Positions 44,830-53,326 of a stretch of 64,000 bases of DNA are shown piece after piece. The notes beneath the pieces are model-generated. The model saw nothing but the letters and a program-made list of their open reading frames with translations, ran no database searches and was not told the origin of the DNA. The stretch is from contig NZ_CP014337.1 of assembly GCF_002024805.1 (NCBI RefSeq), positions 186,001 through 250,000 on the forward strand. The letters are read 5' to 3'. A program made the translations under genes and the position numbers. Within the stretch, counting starts at the first letter, position 1. The number at the start of each line of letters is the position of its first letter. The stretch is from Elizabethkingia bruuniana. Lineage in GTDB: Bacteria; Bacteroidota; Bacteroidia; Flavobacteriales; Weeksellaceae.

Positions 44830-44865
44830 TCGATATATATCGATAAGCGTATAGATATATATCGA
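44830..44865 (-). promoter_or_regulatory. paired palindromes, unit copy 2
   Basis: TCGATATATATCGA (44830-44843) and TAGATATATATCGA (44852-44865), with the same 22-bp spacing as copy 1. Binding by the adjacent NarL-type response regulator is a testable guess. Confidence 0.5.
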
Positions 44866-44900
44866 TGTTCGGTAGGAATGGATGAAAAGTTTTTAGAACC

Positions 44901-45542
44901 CTATATTTTATGATGGGTTTTTATAAGGTCTATAAGTTCGACAAGGTTTTCTATTTTCAGCTTATCAAAAATATTTTTCTTGATCGTACTTACTGTATTC
45001 TGCTTTATATCCAGCTGATTGGCAATTTCCAGATTACCATGTCCTTCTGCATACATCTCTGCAATTTGTAATTCTCTCTTAGTCAGATTGCTAAGAGGGT
45101 TTACTGATCCAGGGTTATTGGCATACTGTACCAATAGATTTCGAACAGTTTCGGAGAGGTACTCACCTTTCTGGACAATACTTCTGATAGCTTGTTCAAC
45201 TTCTTCTTCTTCGCTTAGTTTACTAAGGTATCCGTTAGCTCCTGCATGTATAAACTTAATGGCATGCAGATTTTCCTCAAGACCAGAAAAAATAAGAACT
45301 CTAAGGTCAGGATTTTCATCTTTTAGTTGAGGTATTATATGCAGGCTGTTTCCATCCGGAAAATGAGCGTCGATTACTAAGATTTCCACACCTTTTGACT
45401 TTACCAGCTCTTCTACCTGATGTAAAGCAGAGGTATGATATACGATAGCATTTGGAACACACTCATGAATTACAATTTCAATACCATGTCTTACAATACT
45501 ATGATCATCTGCTAAAAGAAATACAATCTCTTTATTTTCCAT
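44901..45542 (-). CDS. NarL/FixJ-type response regulator
   Basis: A receiver domain (residues about 4-118, with acidic pocket LADDHS and phospho-acceptor Asp in ILVIDAHFPDGN) and a GerE/LuxR HTH (LTKRELQIAEMYAEGHGN, then NTVSTIKKNIFDKL). I choose the ATG at 45542 (MENKEIVFLLADD), which overlaps the end of the kinase gene by 11 bp as AATGGAAAATAA, a translational-coupling arrangement; a TTG at 45563 is less likely. It is the partner of the kinase. It is followed on the same strand by the tandem palindrome units. A FimR-like role over surface lipoproteins is inference. Confidence 0.88.
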   Translation of the reverse strand: MENKEIVFLLADDHSIVRHGIEIVIHECVPNAIVYHTSALHQVEELVKSKGVEILVIDAHFPDGNSLHIIPQLKDENPDLRVLIFSGLEENLHAIKFIHAGANGYLSKLSEEEEVEQAIRSIVQKGEYLSETVRNLLVQYANNPGSVNPLSNLTKRELQIAEMYAEGHGNLEIANQLDIKQNTVSTIKKNIFDKLKIENLVELIDLIKTHHKI

Positions 45543-47313
45543 TTGTAGTTCTGTTACTGTCAATATTTAAATTTATTCTGAATGTTACCTGTGTTCCTTT
45601 ACGGAGTTCACTTGCAACAGAAATATCACCGTTAAATAATTCTACAATTTCCTTACATAGATTCAAACCTAGCCCGGCTCCAAGATTATCAATTTCATCG
45701 GATACCATCCCCTGATAATAAGGTTCAAAAATCTTTTTCAAATCGGTTTCCGAGATTCCGGAGCCTGTATCACTAATTACCGTTGTCAGAACAATTTTAT
45801 CATTGCCTGCCATTTCGGTAGCCAGATCTAGCTTAATCTGTCCGTTTTCTGTAAACTTATTAGCGTTACCCAGAATATTCATCAATAACTGATTGATCTT
45901 TATATTATCTGAATGTACAACAATATCTGCAGGTATTTGGTCATTTACAACAAATTTGTTGTTTCTGGTTTCTATATAAGGAGCGATAGCTGTTGCAATA
46001 GCATTAATTTCATCTTTAAGATTAAAGGTTGTATTGACTAATTTCTGACCAGCATCCTGATTTTTTGTATACTCTAAAATCTGATTGGATTGTATAAGCA
46101 GAGAACTATTGGTGAATTTTATCGAGTTAAGGTAACCTTTTATAGTTTCATCCTTGGTCGTTCGGGTAATTTTATCAATGAAAATATTGATTATTTTTAG
46201 CGGCGACCTTAGTTCGTGACTCAGCATACCCAATATTCTATTTTTGAAGCCGAGGTTCTTTTTGTTTAACTCATTGGCCTCATTAAGCTTCATTTCGTAT
46301 ATAAATGCGATTCTTGTAAAATACATAATCAGAATGGATACAATAAACATGAGTACCATTAATCCTAGTACCAGATAAGTTCTGGTTTTACTATTCCTGG
46401 AGCTTTGCTCGTTGTACTCTTTTTCTAATTCAGATTTGAATCCTTTAATAGCATTTTCATAAACATCAATCAGCCCGTTGCTGTATACGAGCAATTTATT
46501 GAAGTTGCTATAAAACCGAAGATTGTCCCGCTGGCTTTTGGCAGCAGATAATTGTACTTTTTTAATCTGATCCGAATAATGCTTGTTTATAGATTTTATG
46601 GCATTATTCATTTCAGTTTTTACATTAGAAATGTCAATTGTTTTATGTTTACTCTTGTCCTTACTGTTATTTGTCACAGTAACAATAGTACTTTCTTTTT
46701 CTTTCTCCTTCTGAACATCTACTTTTCCGGTTATTGCATCTTTAAGACGCCCGAAAAAGCCTTTCTTTTTAATTGTATCAGTAGTCGTTGTTGTAGTATG
46801 GGTCTGGGTTTGTACATCCAGATTGTCAAAATTGCTTTTATACTTTTCTGGTTCATAATATTGATCCTCAATTCTTGCAGGATGCTTTAGAGAAGATTGG
46901 TATACAGAATCCATTAATACTTTCAAGTCTATTAGCTTTGGGGTGTCCTTTTTTTGCTGGGCAAGACTGCTTTTTAGACCGGGGCTTAAACTTTCGTATT
47001 CACCTATTTTATCAAAATTGCCTTTAAGTTTCTTTAGAGATTCAAAATAGAGCTTTAGGTCTTTGTCGTCCTGACTGACCATGTATTTCTGAAGATAGTT
47101 CTGTGCTTCTGTAAAATTCTTTCTTGAATTTTCAGTAAGGCCTCCCAGTGCTTTGCTGTCTTTTAGCTGGCTTTCGATAAACTTTAGCTTCTTTTCATTG
47201 GTGAATTCGTTGTAAAAGAATACTGCTATAATGACCTGTACCAGTAAGATACATAGTATTAATGAGTAATGAACAATTTTCCTCAATTTAAAATTTAAGA
47301 ATTTATATTTCAT
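45532..47313 (-). CDS. membrane sensor histidine kinase
   Basis: TM1 (about residues 14-34), a long extracytoplasmic region to about 308, TM2 (309-331), then a kinase core: H-box MLSHELRSPLK with the phospho-His near residue 366, N-box NILGNANKFT, G1 DTGSGIS and G2 GAGLGLNL. The sensor contains predicted long helices and a low-complexity Thr run (HTTTTTTDT near 175) in a very charged insert. No known sensor fold was recognised. It is transcribed with the overlapping response-regulator gene. Confidence 0.88.
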   Translation of the reverse strand: MKYKFLNFKLRKIVHYSLILCILLVQVIIAVFFYNEFTNEKKLKFIESQLKDSKALGGLTENSRKNFTEAQNYLQKYMVSQDDKDLKLYFESLKKLKGNFDKIGEYESLSPGLKSSLAQQKKDTPKLIDLKVLMDSVYQSSLKHPARIEDQYYEPEKYKSNFDNLDVQTQTHTTTTTTDTIKKKGFFGRLKDAITGKVDVQKEKEKESTIVTVTNNSKDKSKHKTIDISNVKTEMNNAIKSINKHYSDQIKKVQLSAAKSQRDNLRFYSNFNKLLVYSNGLIDVYENAIKGFKSELEKEYNEQSSRNSKTRTYLVLGLMVLMFIVSILIMYFTRIAFIYEMKLNEANELNKKNLGFKNRILGMLSHELRSPLKIINIFIDKITRTTKDETIKGYLNSIKFTNSSLLIQSNQILEYTKNQDAGQKLVNTTFNLKDEINAIATAIAPYIETRNNKFVVNDQIPADIVVHSDNIKINQLLMNILGNANKFTENGQIKLDLATEMAGNDKIVLTTVISDTGSGISETDLKKIFEPYYQGMVSDEIDNLGAGLGLNLCKEIVELFNGDISVASELRKGTQVTFRINLNIDSNRTTNGK

Positions 47314-47645
47314 ATCTGTTTATCAACTAAATTAATTGCCTGATTACTTAAATCCGTTTAGAATTTGTTTTTAAACAATATAATATTTTTCCCGGAAATA
47401 TCGTAATTGGTGCATATCATTCAATGGACAAAGTTAATGTAATTTCTGTTTTTCTGTAATAGTAAATGTCTGATAAAATGCAGGGTTTACAATATATGAC
47501 TCTAAATTTACGGGAATTTGTACTAAGAAATGCTACTCAATATAATTACAGAGCTAAAAATACTATGATATATGAAACAAAAAAGCCTTATTCTATGAAC
47601 AAGGCTTTCTCTGTTTTACAGATCTGAATTATATCTGATTAAATA
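47314..47645. other. 332-bp gap between the kinase and M61 genes
   Basis: Presumed kinase promoter region plus the terminator of the M61 gene at 47582-47608. Nothing else seen. Confidence 0.5.
47582..47608 (-). terminator. terminator after the M61 peptidase gene
   Basis: AAAGCCTT / AAGGCTTT with an 11-nt loop and a T run on the minus strand. Confidence 0.75.
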
Positions 47646-49502
47646 TTACTTTTTTCCTGTTAACCACTGATTCTGTAATTTTTGCTCAGCAGAAGTAGGA
47701 TTGGCCTTGTACTGTAATTTTTCACTTACAAGTTTATCAATAATAGCTTTTCCTTTAAGGTCAATTTTTTCTTTTTTATCTCCGTTTTTTCTTAAAACTG
47801 TAATAGTAACATCTGCACCTTCTTTAATGCTGGACATATAGTTAATAATGTCACTCATTTTTGCCGGATCAATAGTTTTCCCATCTACACTTACAAATTC
47901 ATCTGAGGTTTTAAAGCCAATATTTTTCCCGAAAGTTGATATTTCAGCATTAGGAGTAAAAGTAAATGTATTGTCTTTTTGGTTATAAGTTGTAGTTCGA
48001 TTTGGGTTTTTAGTCAGCCAGAAAAAAGGCTTTTCTGTCTTTACTGTTTCTATTCCTACCTTATTTAGGTATTTCTCGTATGGAGTCGGTTCGCTTCCGG
48101 CAATATATTTATTGTAGAAATCTTTTATCTGTGGATAGCCTGTAACAATAACCAGCTCGTCAATTAACTTATCGTCTTTGAATGGTTTGTTTTCTCCAAA
48201 TCGCTGAGATAGTTTTCTGATCATGTCACGGTAACCCATTTCACCTTTCGATAGCTCTCTTAATTCTATATCCAGACACATTGCCAGTAAGGCTCCTTTC
48301 TCGTAAACATTTGCATACTGGTCTTTGTATTCATCCTGCAGAACATTCTTACTCATTACAGTAAATGGCAGGGTATCTTTATATCTTTTGGAACCTGAAA
48401 TTTTTTGTCCTATTCTGGCTAAGAAATCATTCTTGTCAATAAGGCCTTCCTGTATCTGGAATAAATTAGCGAAATATTCGGTACCTCCTTCATACATCCA
48501 TAAATGCTGAGACATTTTTGGATCTGCATAATCAAAGTAGTGTATTTCTTCGGAATGTGTTTTTAAAGGATTTACAGTATGAAAAAATTCGTGGGAAACA
48601 ACATCTGTAATGGCCCCGTCAATCTCTTCTTTAGACATTGCTTCCGGAAGAACTACGCTCGTAGATTCATGGTGCTCCAATGCTCCGTAGCCTCTTACTT
48701 TTGGACCTTCTCCACCTGTCAGATATAGCATTATAGCATATTTCTTGTTGGTATTCATATCGCCTAAGAATTTCTTCTGAGCAACAACCATTTTCTCCAG
48801 ATTATCTTTGAAATCTGCGGCTTTGTATTTTCCGGTAGGAGAGTATACACCCAGAACCAAATCCATACCGCCTGCATTAAAAGTTGTATAATTAGGTTTT
48901 GTATACATTAACGGGGAGTCTGTTAATTTAGCATAGTTAGCCAGAACATAAGTATCAGTATTGTCAGATTTGTCCTGATCTACCAAAGCTGTTGTACCAT
49001 AGAAATCTGCTGGTTTTTGTATGACCAATCTATAAGGTACATCCTGCATTTTATCGATATATCCTACAAAGCCATGGGTATTGACTAAATATACTTTGTC
49101 TTGTTCAATATCTGTACCTGTAGGAGAGAATACGGGCTTATGTTTCGATTTATCCGTTTCCTCGTCGAAGCTGTCATTAACCAGATAAGTAACTTTAGTC
49201 AGGTCGCGTGCGTTTTTCAGGGTATAAGTATTGTCATCAACCTTTGTGTAAGGTAATTCTCTTCCTTTATTATCGTAAAATTTGATGCCCTCTATAAATC
49301 TTCCGTAATCGTCTACAGAATAAGTTCCGGGAACTGTTTTAGGAAAATGAAATTTCACATCAGACGATTTCATTTTCGGAAACTCCATGGTCACCGCTAC
49401 TTTATCATCTTTTATATTAACAAGGTCGATGTTCGTTTTAATCGACTGAGCACTGACCATAGTAACGGCTAAAGCTCCTATCAGGGTTGTAATTTTATTC
49501 AT
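47646..49502 (-). CDS. M61-family metallopeptidase (glycyl aminopeptidase-like) with PDZ domain
   Basis: A signal peptide (1-18, VSAQS) is followed by an N-terminal beta domain, a zinc-binding HEFFH motif near residue 303 (SHEFFHTVNPLK) with the downstream glutamate in MYEGGTEYFANL, and a C-terminal PDZ domain (about 500-585, GKNIGFKTSDEFVSVDGK). The M61 family comprises aminopeptidases preferring N-terminal glycine or alanine, here in the periplasm or exported. 618 residues, complete. Not clearly linked to neighbouring genes. Confidence 0.88.
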   Translation of the reverse strand: MNKITTLIGALAVTMVSAQSIKTNIDLVNIKDDKVAVTMEFPKMKSSDVKFHFPKTVPGTYSVDDYGRFIEGIKFYDNKGRELPYTKVDDNTYTLKNARDLTKVTYLVNDSFDEETDKSKHKPVFSPTGTDIEQDKVYLVNTHGFVGYIDKMQDVPYRLVIQKPADFYGTTALVDQDKSDNTDTYVLANYAKLTDSPLMYTKPNYTTFNAGGMDLVLGVYSPTGKYKAADFKDNLEKMVVAQKKFLGDMNTNKKYAIMLYLTGGEGPKVRGYGALEHHESTSVVLPEAMSKEEIDGAITDVVSHEFFHTVNPLKTHSEEIHYFDYADPKMSQHLWMYEGGTEYFANLFQIQEGLIDKNDFLARIGQKISGSKRYKDTLPFTVMSKNVLQDEYKDQYANVYEKGALLAMCLDIELRELSKGEMGYRDMIRKLSQRFGENKPFKDDKLIDELVIVTGYPQIKDFYNKYIAGSEPTPYEKYLNKVGIETVKTEKPFFWLTKNPNRTTTYNQKDNTFTFTPNAEISTFGKNIGFKTSDEFVSVDGKTIDPAKMSDIINYMSSIKEGADVTITVLRKNGDKKEKIDLKGKAIIDKLVSEKLQYKANPTSAEQKLQNQWLTGKK

Positions 49503-49584
49503 TGATATTGAATTTTACCTAATAAGTTGTTCGGTTATAATTATTTGTTACAAATGGGATAAAAAAACTGTGGGTATTAAACAA

Positions 49585-49615
49585 AAAATCCCCAGCTTTT
49601 TAAGCTGAGGATTTT
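49585..49615 (-). terminator. terminator after the TPR gene
   Basis: AAAATCC-CAGCTT / AAGCTG-GGATTTT with a 3-nt loop; the minus strand continues into T residues. Confidence 0.75.
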
Positions 49616-49650
49616 GAAAACTTTTATCAAATGTGTTTATAACGCTCTTC

Positions 49651-50157
49651 CTATTGATTGATACTTTTACTTAGTTTTTTCGCATCTTCATTGTTAGGAT
49701 CATATTCTAAAGCTTTTGCAATATGCTTTTTCGCATCTTCTTTATTCGTTTCATATAAGGCGAAAGCAACATACATATGAGCATAAGCCAGATTTTGTTT
49801 GTTAGCCTCAATTTCTTCAGGTTTTACCGTAGCGATAAATTTCTCAAAAGAAGCTTGTGCATTTGCTTTGTCTTTCATTGACTGATAAACATAACCCTGT
49901 CCATAATAAGCTGGTGCCCAATCTGGGATAGATGCGCTAACTTTTTTCCAGGTTGCAAGAGCATTGTTCCAGTCTTGTTTATCCTGGTAAGCTATTGCCT
50001 CTTTTACCAAAGCATTGTTGTCTTGTTGTTTTGCCTGGTCAGTGGGTTGTGATTGTTTGGTGCTGTCTGTTGTTTGTGCATAAGCTACATTTACAGATCC
50101 TAATAATAACATTCCGATTACTACTTGCTTTACACTTTTCATTTTGTTCTTGTTCAT
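49651..50157 (-). CDS. exported tetratricopeptide repeat protein
   Basis: 168 residues: a signal peptide (MKSVKQVVIGMLLLGSVNVAYA, start possibly at the second Met, 50142), a Gln/Lys-rich linker, then three TPR units (about 50-83, 84-118 and 125-160: WNNALATWKKVSASIPDWAP, AYYGQGYVYQSMKDKANAQA, KKHIAKALEYDPNNEDAKK). TPRs mediate protein contacts in the periplasm; the partner is unknown. Monocistronic. Confidence 0.75.
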   Translation of the reverse strand: MNKNKMKSVKQVVIGMLLLGSVNVAYAQTTDSTKQSQPTDQAKQQDNNALVKEAIAYQDKQDWNNALATWKKVSASIPDWAPAYYGQGYVYQSMKDKANAQASFEKFIATVKPEEIEANKQNLAYAHMYVAFALYETNKEDAKKHIAKALEYDPNNEDAKKLSKSINQ

Positions 50158-50592
50158 TTTTCTGGTTTTAGTAATTAATATTTATTGTGATTAAAGTGCA
50201 GCAATTATGGTTCCGTGTGCCGGAAAACTTTTTGAAACATTAATCTTTTTGTCTAAATATTAACAGTATAAACCAGTTTTTTATGAAAACTTAAGATTGA
50301 CTTAAAGGGCAAGAGTTGTGTTTTTTATGTGAAATTTGATTTTATCTCGAACATAAAAATGGAATAATAAGCAACATTATGGAATGAAAATAACCTGTCG
50401 CTTCTTTTGAAAAAGTATAGAAATCAATTCGTTTTTATATCGAGAGCAGAAATAAAATATTTTTTTGTTGTCAAAAATGCCGTTAAATAGTGTGTTTATT
50501 GTTATTTAATAATTAATAATGCATTATTTTATGCAAAGAATAGAACAAACAGACTTGTCTGTTTGTTTTTTTGTTATTTTTGCGATATTACC
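50158..50592. other. 435-bp gap upstream of the TetR gene
   Basis: AT-rich, with no coding sign. Its right end holds the TetR operator and promoter described separately. Confidence 0.5.
50544..50582 (+). promoter_or_regulatory. TetR operator and promoter
   Basis: A perfect 24-bp inverted repeat (50544-50567; arms of 11 bp, core ACAGAC-TT-GTCTGT) overlaps the -33 region. The TATTTTTG -7 box is at 50575-50582. The ATG at 50593 follows 11 bp later, so the transcript is almost leaderless and probably autoregulated. Confidence 0.7.
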
Positions 50593-51126
50593 ATGGGCAA
50601 TTCTCCACGTGAAAGAATATTAAATACAGCCAGTATCTTGTTTCATACGCAAGGTTATAATAACACGGGTATAAATCAGATTATTGCAGATTCAGGAGTT
50701 TCCAAAGCTAGTTTTTATGATCATTTCAGATCTAAAGACGACCTATGTCTGGAATTTCTGAATAAAAGATATGAATACTGGTCTTCACAATGGGAAAGAT
50801 TTATTTCGAAGGCCTCCGGCCGGAAAGAAAAAATACTCATGTCATTCGATTTCCTTATATATATGAATGAGAAAGAGAATTTCAGAGGCTGTAGTTTTCT
50901 AAATATATCTTCTGAAATTCCTGATGATAAAATCCAGATTCACGAAACAATCCGCCAGCACAAAAACGAATTAAGAAATTTTTTCATAAGAGAAATCCCT
51001 GATGAGATTTTATCAGCACATATTTACATGCTTTTCGAAAGCTCAATAGTTATGGGTAGACTTTATGGAAATAATGAGTTAACCATAAAATCTAAAATTA
51101 TAGTAAACGGCCTGCTGAAAGATTAA
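50593..51126 (+). CDS. TetR/AcrR-family regulator
   Basis: The N-terminal HTH (RERILNTASILFHTQGYNN, then DSGVSKASFYDHFRSKDDL) is classic TetR; the C-terminal helical domain (about 60-177) would bind a ligand and contains CSFLNISSE as in TetR_C_6-like members. The start at 50593 (MGNSPRE) is fixed by the promoter: an ATG-initiated extension from 50563 would begin upstream of the -7 box. It precedes, by 133 bp, a FISUMP lipoprotein gene that it may control. Confidence 0.88.
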   Translation: MGNSPRERILNTASILFHTQGYNNTGINQIIADSGVSKASFYDHFRSKDDLCLEFLNKRYEYWSSQWERFISKASGRKEKILMSFDFLIYMNEKENFRGCSFLNISSEIPDDKIQIHETIRQHKNELRNFFIREIPDEILSAHIYMLFESSIVMGRLYGNNELTIKSKIIVNGLLKD

Positions 51127-51259
51127 TTAGCCTAAATCTACAACCACATCACATTTGCAAATTGTCTGTATTATTTAGTACAGATAGAAGAACTGTTGTC
51201 ATTCCCGAAATAAAGAATGGCTTTAAAAGATAATAATTATAACCTATAAATAATAAACT

Positions 51260-53002
51260 ATGAAAGAAGAACTATTCCCGAAAAAAAAATGTAATGATTA
51301 TCTCTTGTCTCATCTGGTAAAAGCTATGGTTTTGTCAGTCGGAGTGAGTCTTGTTTTTTCCGTGGTATCATGCCGGAATGCAGAAACAGAACATGTTACC
51401 GGAACAGCTGAGGTGAAAATAAATTTTAAAGGCAGTAACTATGAAGGTATTGCCGAATTAGGTATGCAGGCCTCGACAGGAGGAAGTTTACAATACCAGA
51501 AATTCAATCAGCATCAGGAAATAAAGATGGGTAATGACTTCATTGTTGTTGCAGATCTTATTCCACAAAAAACAACTTCAGAATTACAGGCTACGGCAAG
51601 TAATGTTAACAATCTTATGGCAGCAACAGAACCAGGTTTATTGCCTAATGATATCTGTTATAAACTTTTGGTATATGATAATAACGGTAATTATGTCGCT
51701 GAACGCGATTATATCCGTGGAAAGGAAAGTAATACAGCGATTACACCTGCTCTTATGCTGGATGGAGGACAGACTTATACTTTTGTATCTTATTGTGTAA
51801 ATACAACAAGTATAGCTTCTCTTCCTTCCGTTGTTAATAAAAATACACTGGCAGGTGCTGTATTAAGTGATATGGCAGGTACTACAGATTTAATGTATTT
51901 TAAATCCTCACCTATAACATTACAGGGAGGAACTAATAATTATCTGGATATTGTACTAAAACATATGTTTAGCCAGATTACAACGACATTGGATGTTTCT
52001 CAGACCGGATATAAGATTCATACCATAGACGCCAATATTGCTCCACATTATAACAAGGCAAGTGTTCAGTTAGCGGATGGAGTTATTAGCAGAAGTAGTT
52101 TAGGAAGTACACCGATCCTGTTTAGCCTGCCTACGGGGAATAATATTGATCTTTACCCAAATTCTGTTAGTAATATTAATGTTGTGAATAATGATACGAA
52201 TAATACTACTGTTTTTAATATTCCATCTGTCCGTTTGGGAATAGGTACTTCACCTTCTCAGGGAGCAAGTATTGTTAATAAAAACATCAAAATAGAAAAT
52301 TTGAAAGTAACACCGGGAGTTAAATATAAACTGAATATTAGCTTGGTGCCTGTAGATACTTATCTTACTTATATGGGAGTAGCTGCAGCACGAATCAATG
52401 GTCAGATATGGATGCGCTATAATATGGGAGTTACCAATATGGATCTGACAGCTAATAACCCAGACCAGAATCCGCAGGTTGCAGCATTATATGGAGGGTA
52501 CTATTTTTGGGGGCTGAAAGATCCTTATAGTGCAACAAATAATACACAAAAAAGCGGTCCTGCCGGAGCATGGAATAGCGGAACAAATTATGCCCCTGTA
52601 AAAAACCAAACTTATGATCCTTGTCCTGCAGGCTACAGAGTTCCGACAACAAATGAGTGGCTTAAGCTGTTAGAATATACAACATCTGAAAATATAGGGA
52701 AGTGGGATACTGCTCCTGTAGACTTTGGTGGTTCCTTTGGTGCAGGAAAGGTTTTAAGGAGTAAAAAAAATGCCAATGTACTGATAACGCTTCCAATTGC
52801 CGGAATATTTCATGCTGCAGGTCATGTGGATTATCGGGGGTATGTAGGGAACTACTGGACAAGTACGGAGAGTGGCGATGTTCAGGTTATAAAGATTTCT
52901 GCCGAAAATCCACTTCCGGCAACCAGTGCTATTGTAACAAGTATAAGTGATAAATCTTTTAATCAGCACTCTTTACGATGTATTGCTGATGTGCCTAACT
53001 AA
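51260..53002 (+). CDS. fimbrillin-like lipoprotein with FISUMP domain (TetR-linked variant)
   Basis: A 580-residue protein with an unusually long N-terminal tail before the lipoprotein signal (MKEELFPKKKCNDYLLSHLV, Cys near residue 38 in SVVSCRNAE). The fimbrillin-like part (40-370) includes VKINFKGSNY and YKLLVYDNNGNYV; the FISUMP part (375-580) includes QIWMRYNMG, DPCPAGYRVPTTNEWLKL and SLRCIADV. Related to the cassette lipoproteins in layout but distant in sequence, and lacking a GIAA small gene. Confidence 0.78.
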   Translation: MKEELFPKKKCNDYLLSHLVKAMVLSVGVSLVFSVVSCRNAETEHVTGTAEVKINFKGSNYEGIAELGMQASTGGSLQYQKFNQHQEIKMGNDFIVVADLIPQKTTSELQATASNVNNLMAATEPGLLPNDICYKLLVYDNNGNYVAERDYIRGKESNTAITPALMLDGGQTYTFVSYCVNTTSIASLPSVVNKNTLAGAVLSDMAGTTDLMYFKSSPITLQGGTNNYLDIVLKHMFSQITTTLDVSQTGYKIHTIDANIAPHYNKASVQLADGVISRSSLGSTPILFSLPTGNNIDLYPNSVSNINVVNNDTNNTTVFNIPSVRLGIGTSPSQGASIVNKNIKIENLKVTPGVKYKLNISLVPVDTYLTYMGVAAARINGQIWMRYNMGVTNMDLTANNPDQNPQVAALYGGYYFWGLKDPYSATNNTQKSGPAGAWNSGTNYAPVKNQTYDPCPAGYRVPTTNEWLKLLEYTTSENIGKWDTAPVDFGGSFGAGKVLRSKKNANVLITLPIAGIFHAAGHVDYRGYVGNYWTSTESGDVQVIKISAENPLPATSAIVTSISDKSFNQHSLRCIADVPN

Positions 53003-53326
53003 ATGTTAAAAATACCCCCTGCAATTTCAAAATTGCAGGGGGATATCAGTTATTTTTATAGCAGGTAAAGAGGATTACCACATGAACTGGAATCAGAGTA
53101 TAGCAATGTTTATAGTATTAGTAAGTTTAAAGAAAGGAATTAAACTGAAAGATATATGCTGTGGGAATATATTCCGATCAGATTGAGGCTAACACAAAAT
53201 TTAATACATGGTTTGGCTTGCATTGTAATTTAGAAGTATAATCAAAGAAAAACTGTTAAAAGTAATCCTAGTTTTTTTCTTTTAATTTTCTCATAATTCT
53301 TGATATGAGGAGCGTTATGGCAAATG
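53003..53326. other. 324-bp convergent gap
   Basis: Holds the hairpin listed above. A 34-codon frame from 53082 has no support. Confidence 0.5.
53013..53042 (+). terminator. hairpin after the TetR-linked lipoprotein
   Basis: CCCCCTGCAATTT / AAATTGCAGGGGG, 13-bp arms with a 2-nt centre. T-rich sequence follows only after 10 nt, so it may act as a 3' end stabiliser or terminator. Confidence 0.65.

Larger units (their letters stand above)
44093..44866 (-). repeat. tandem duplication, period 397 bp
   Basis: Copy 1 (44093-44469) and copy 2 (44490-44866) are about 90% identical by eye. Read on the minus strand, each unit has paired palindromes, a promoter-like TTACTTTG, a 26-codon mini-ORF, about 170 nt of conserved sequence and a terminator hairpin. 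Confidence 0.85.
43964..44900. other. 937-bp region with tandem 397-bp units
   Basis: No conventional gene. Apart from the cassette 3 terminator, it is filled by two tandem copies of one unit, detailed below. Confidence 0.8.

Noticed and set aside
43964-44866. CRISPR array, considered because of regularly placed similar sequences
   Set aside because: There are two long units of 397 bp, not short repeats with variable spacers, and no cas genes.
53082-53186. 34-codon plus-strand frame with two Cys after the TetR-linked lipoprotein
   Set aside because: No promoter, no relative in the window, and it lies beyond a strong hairpin; most likely chance.
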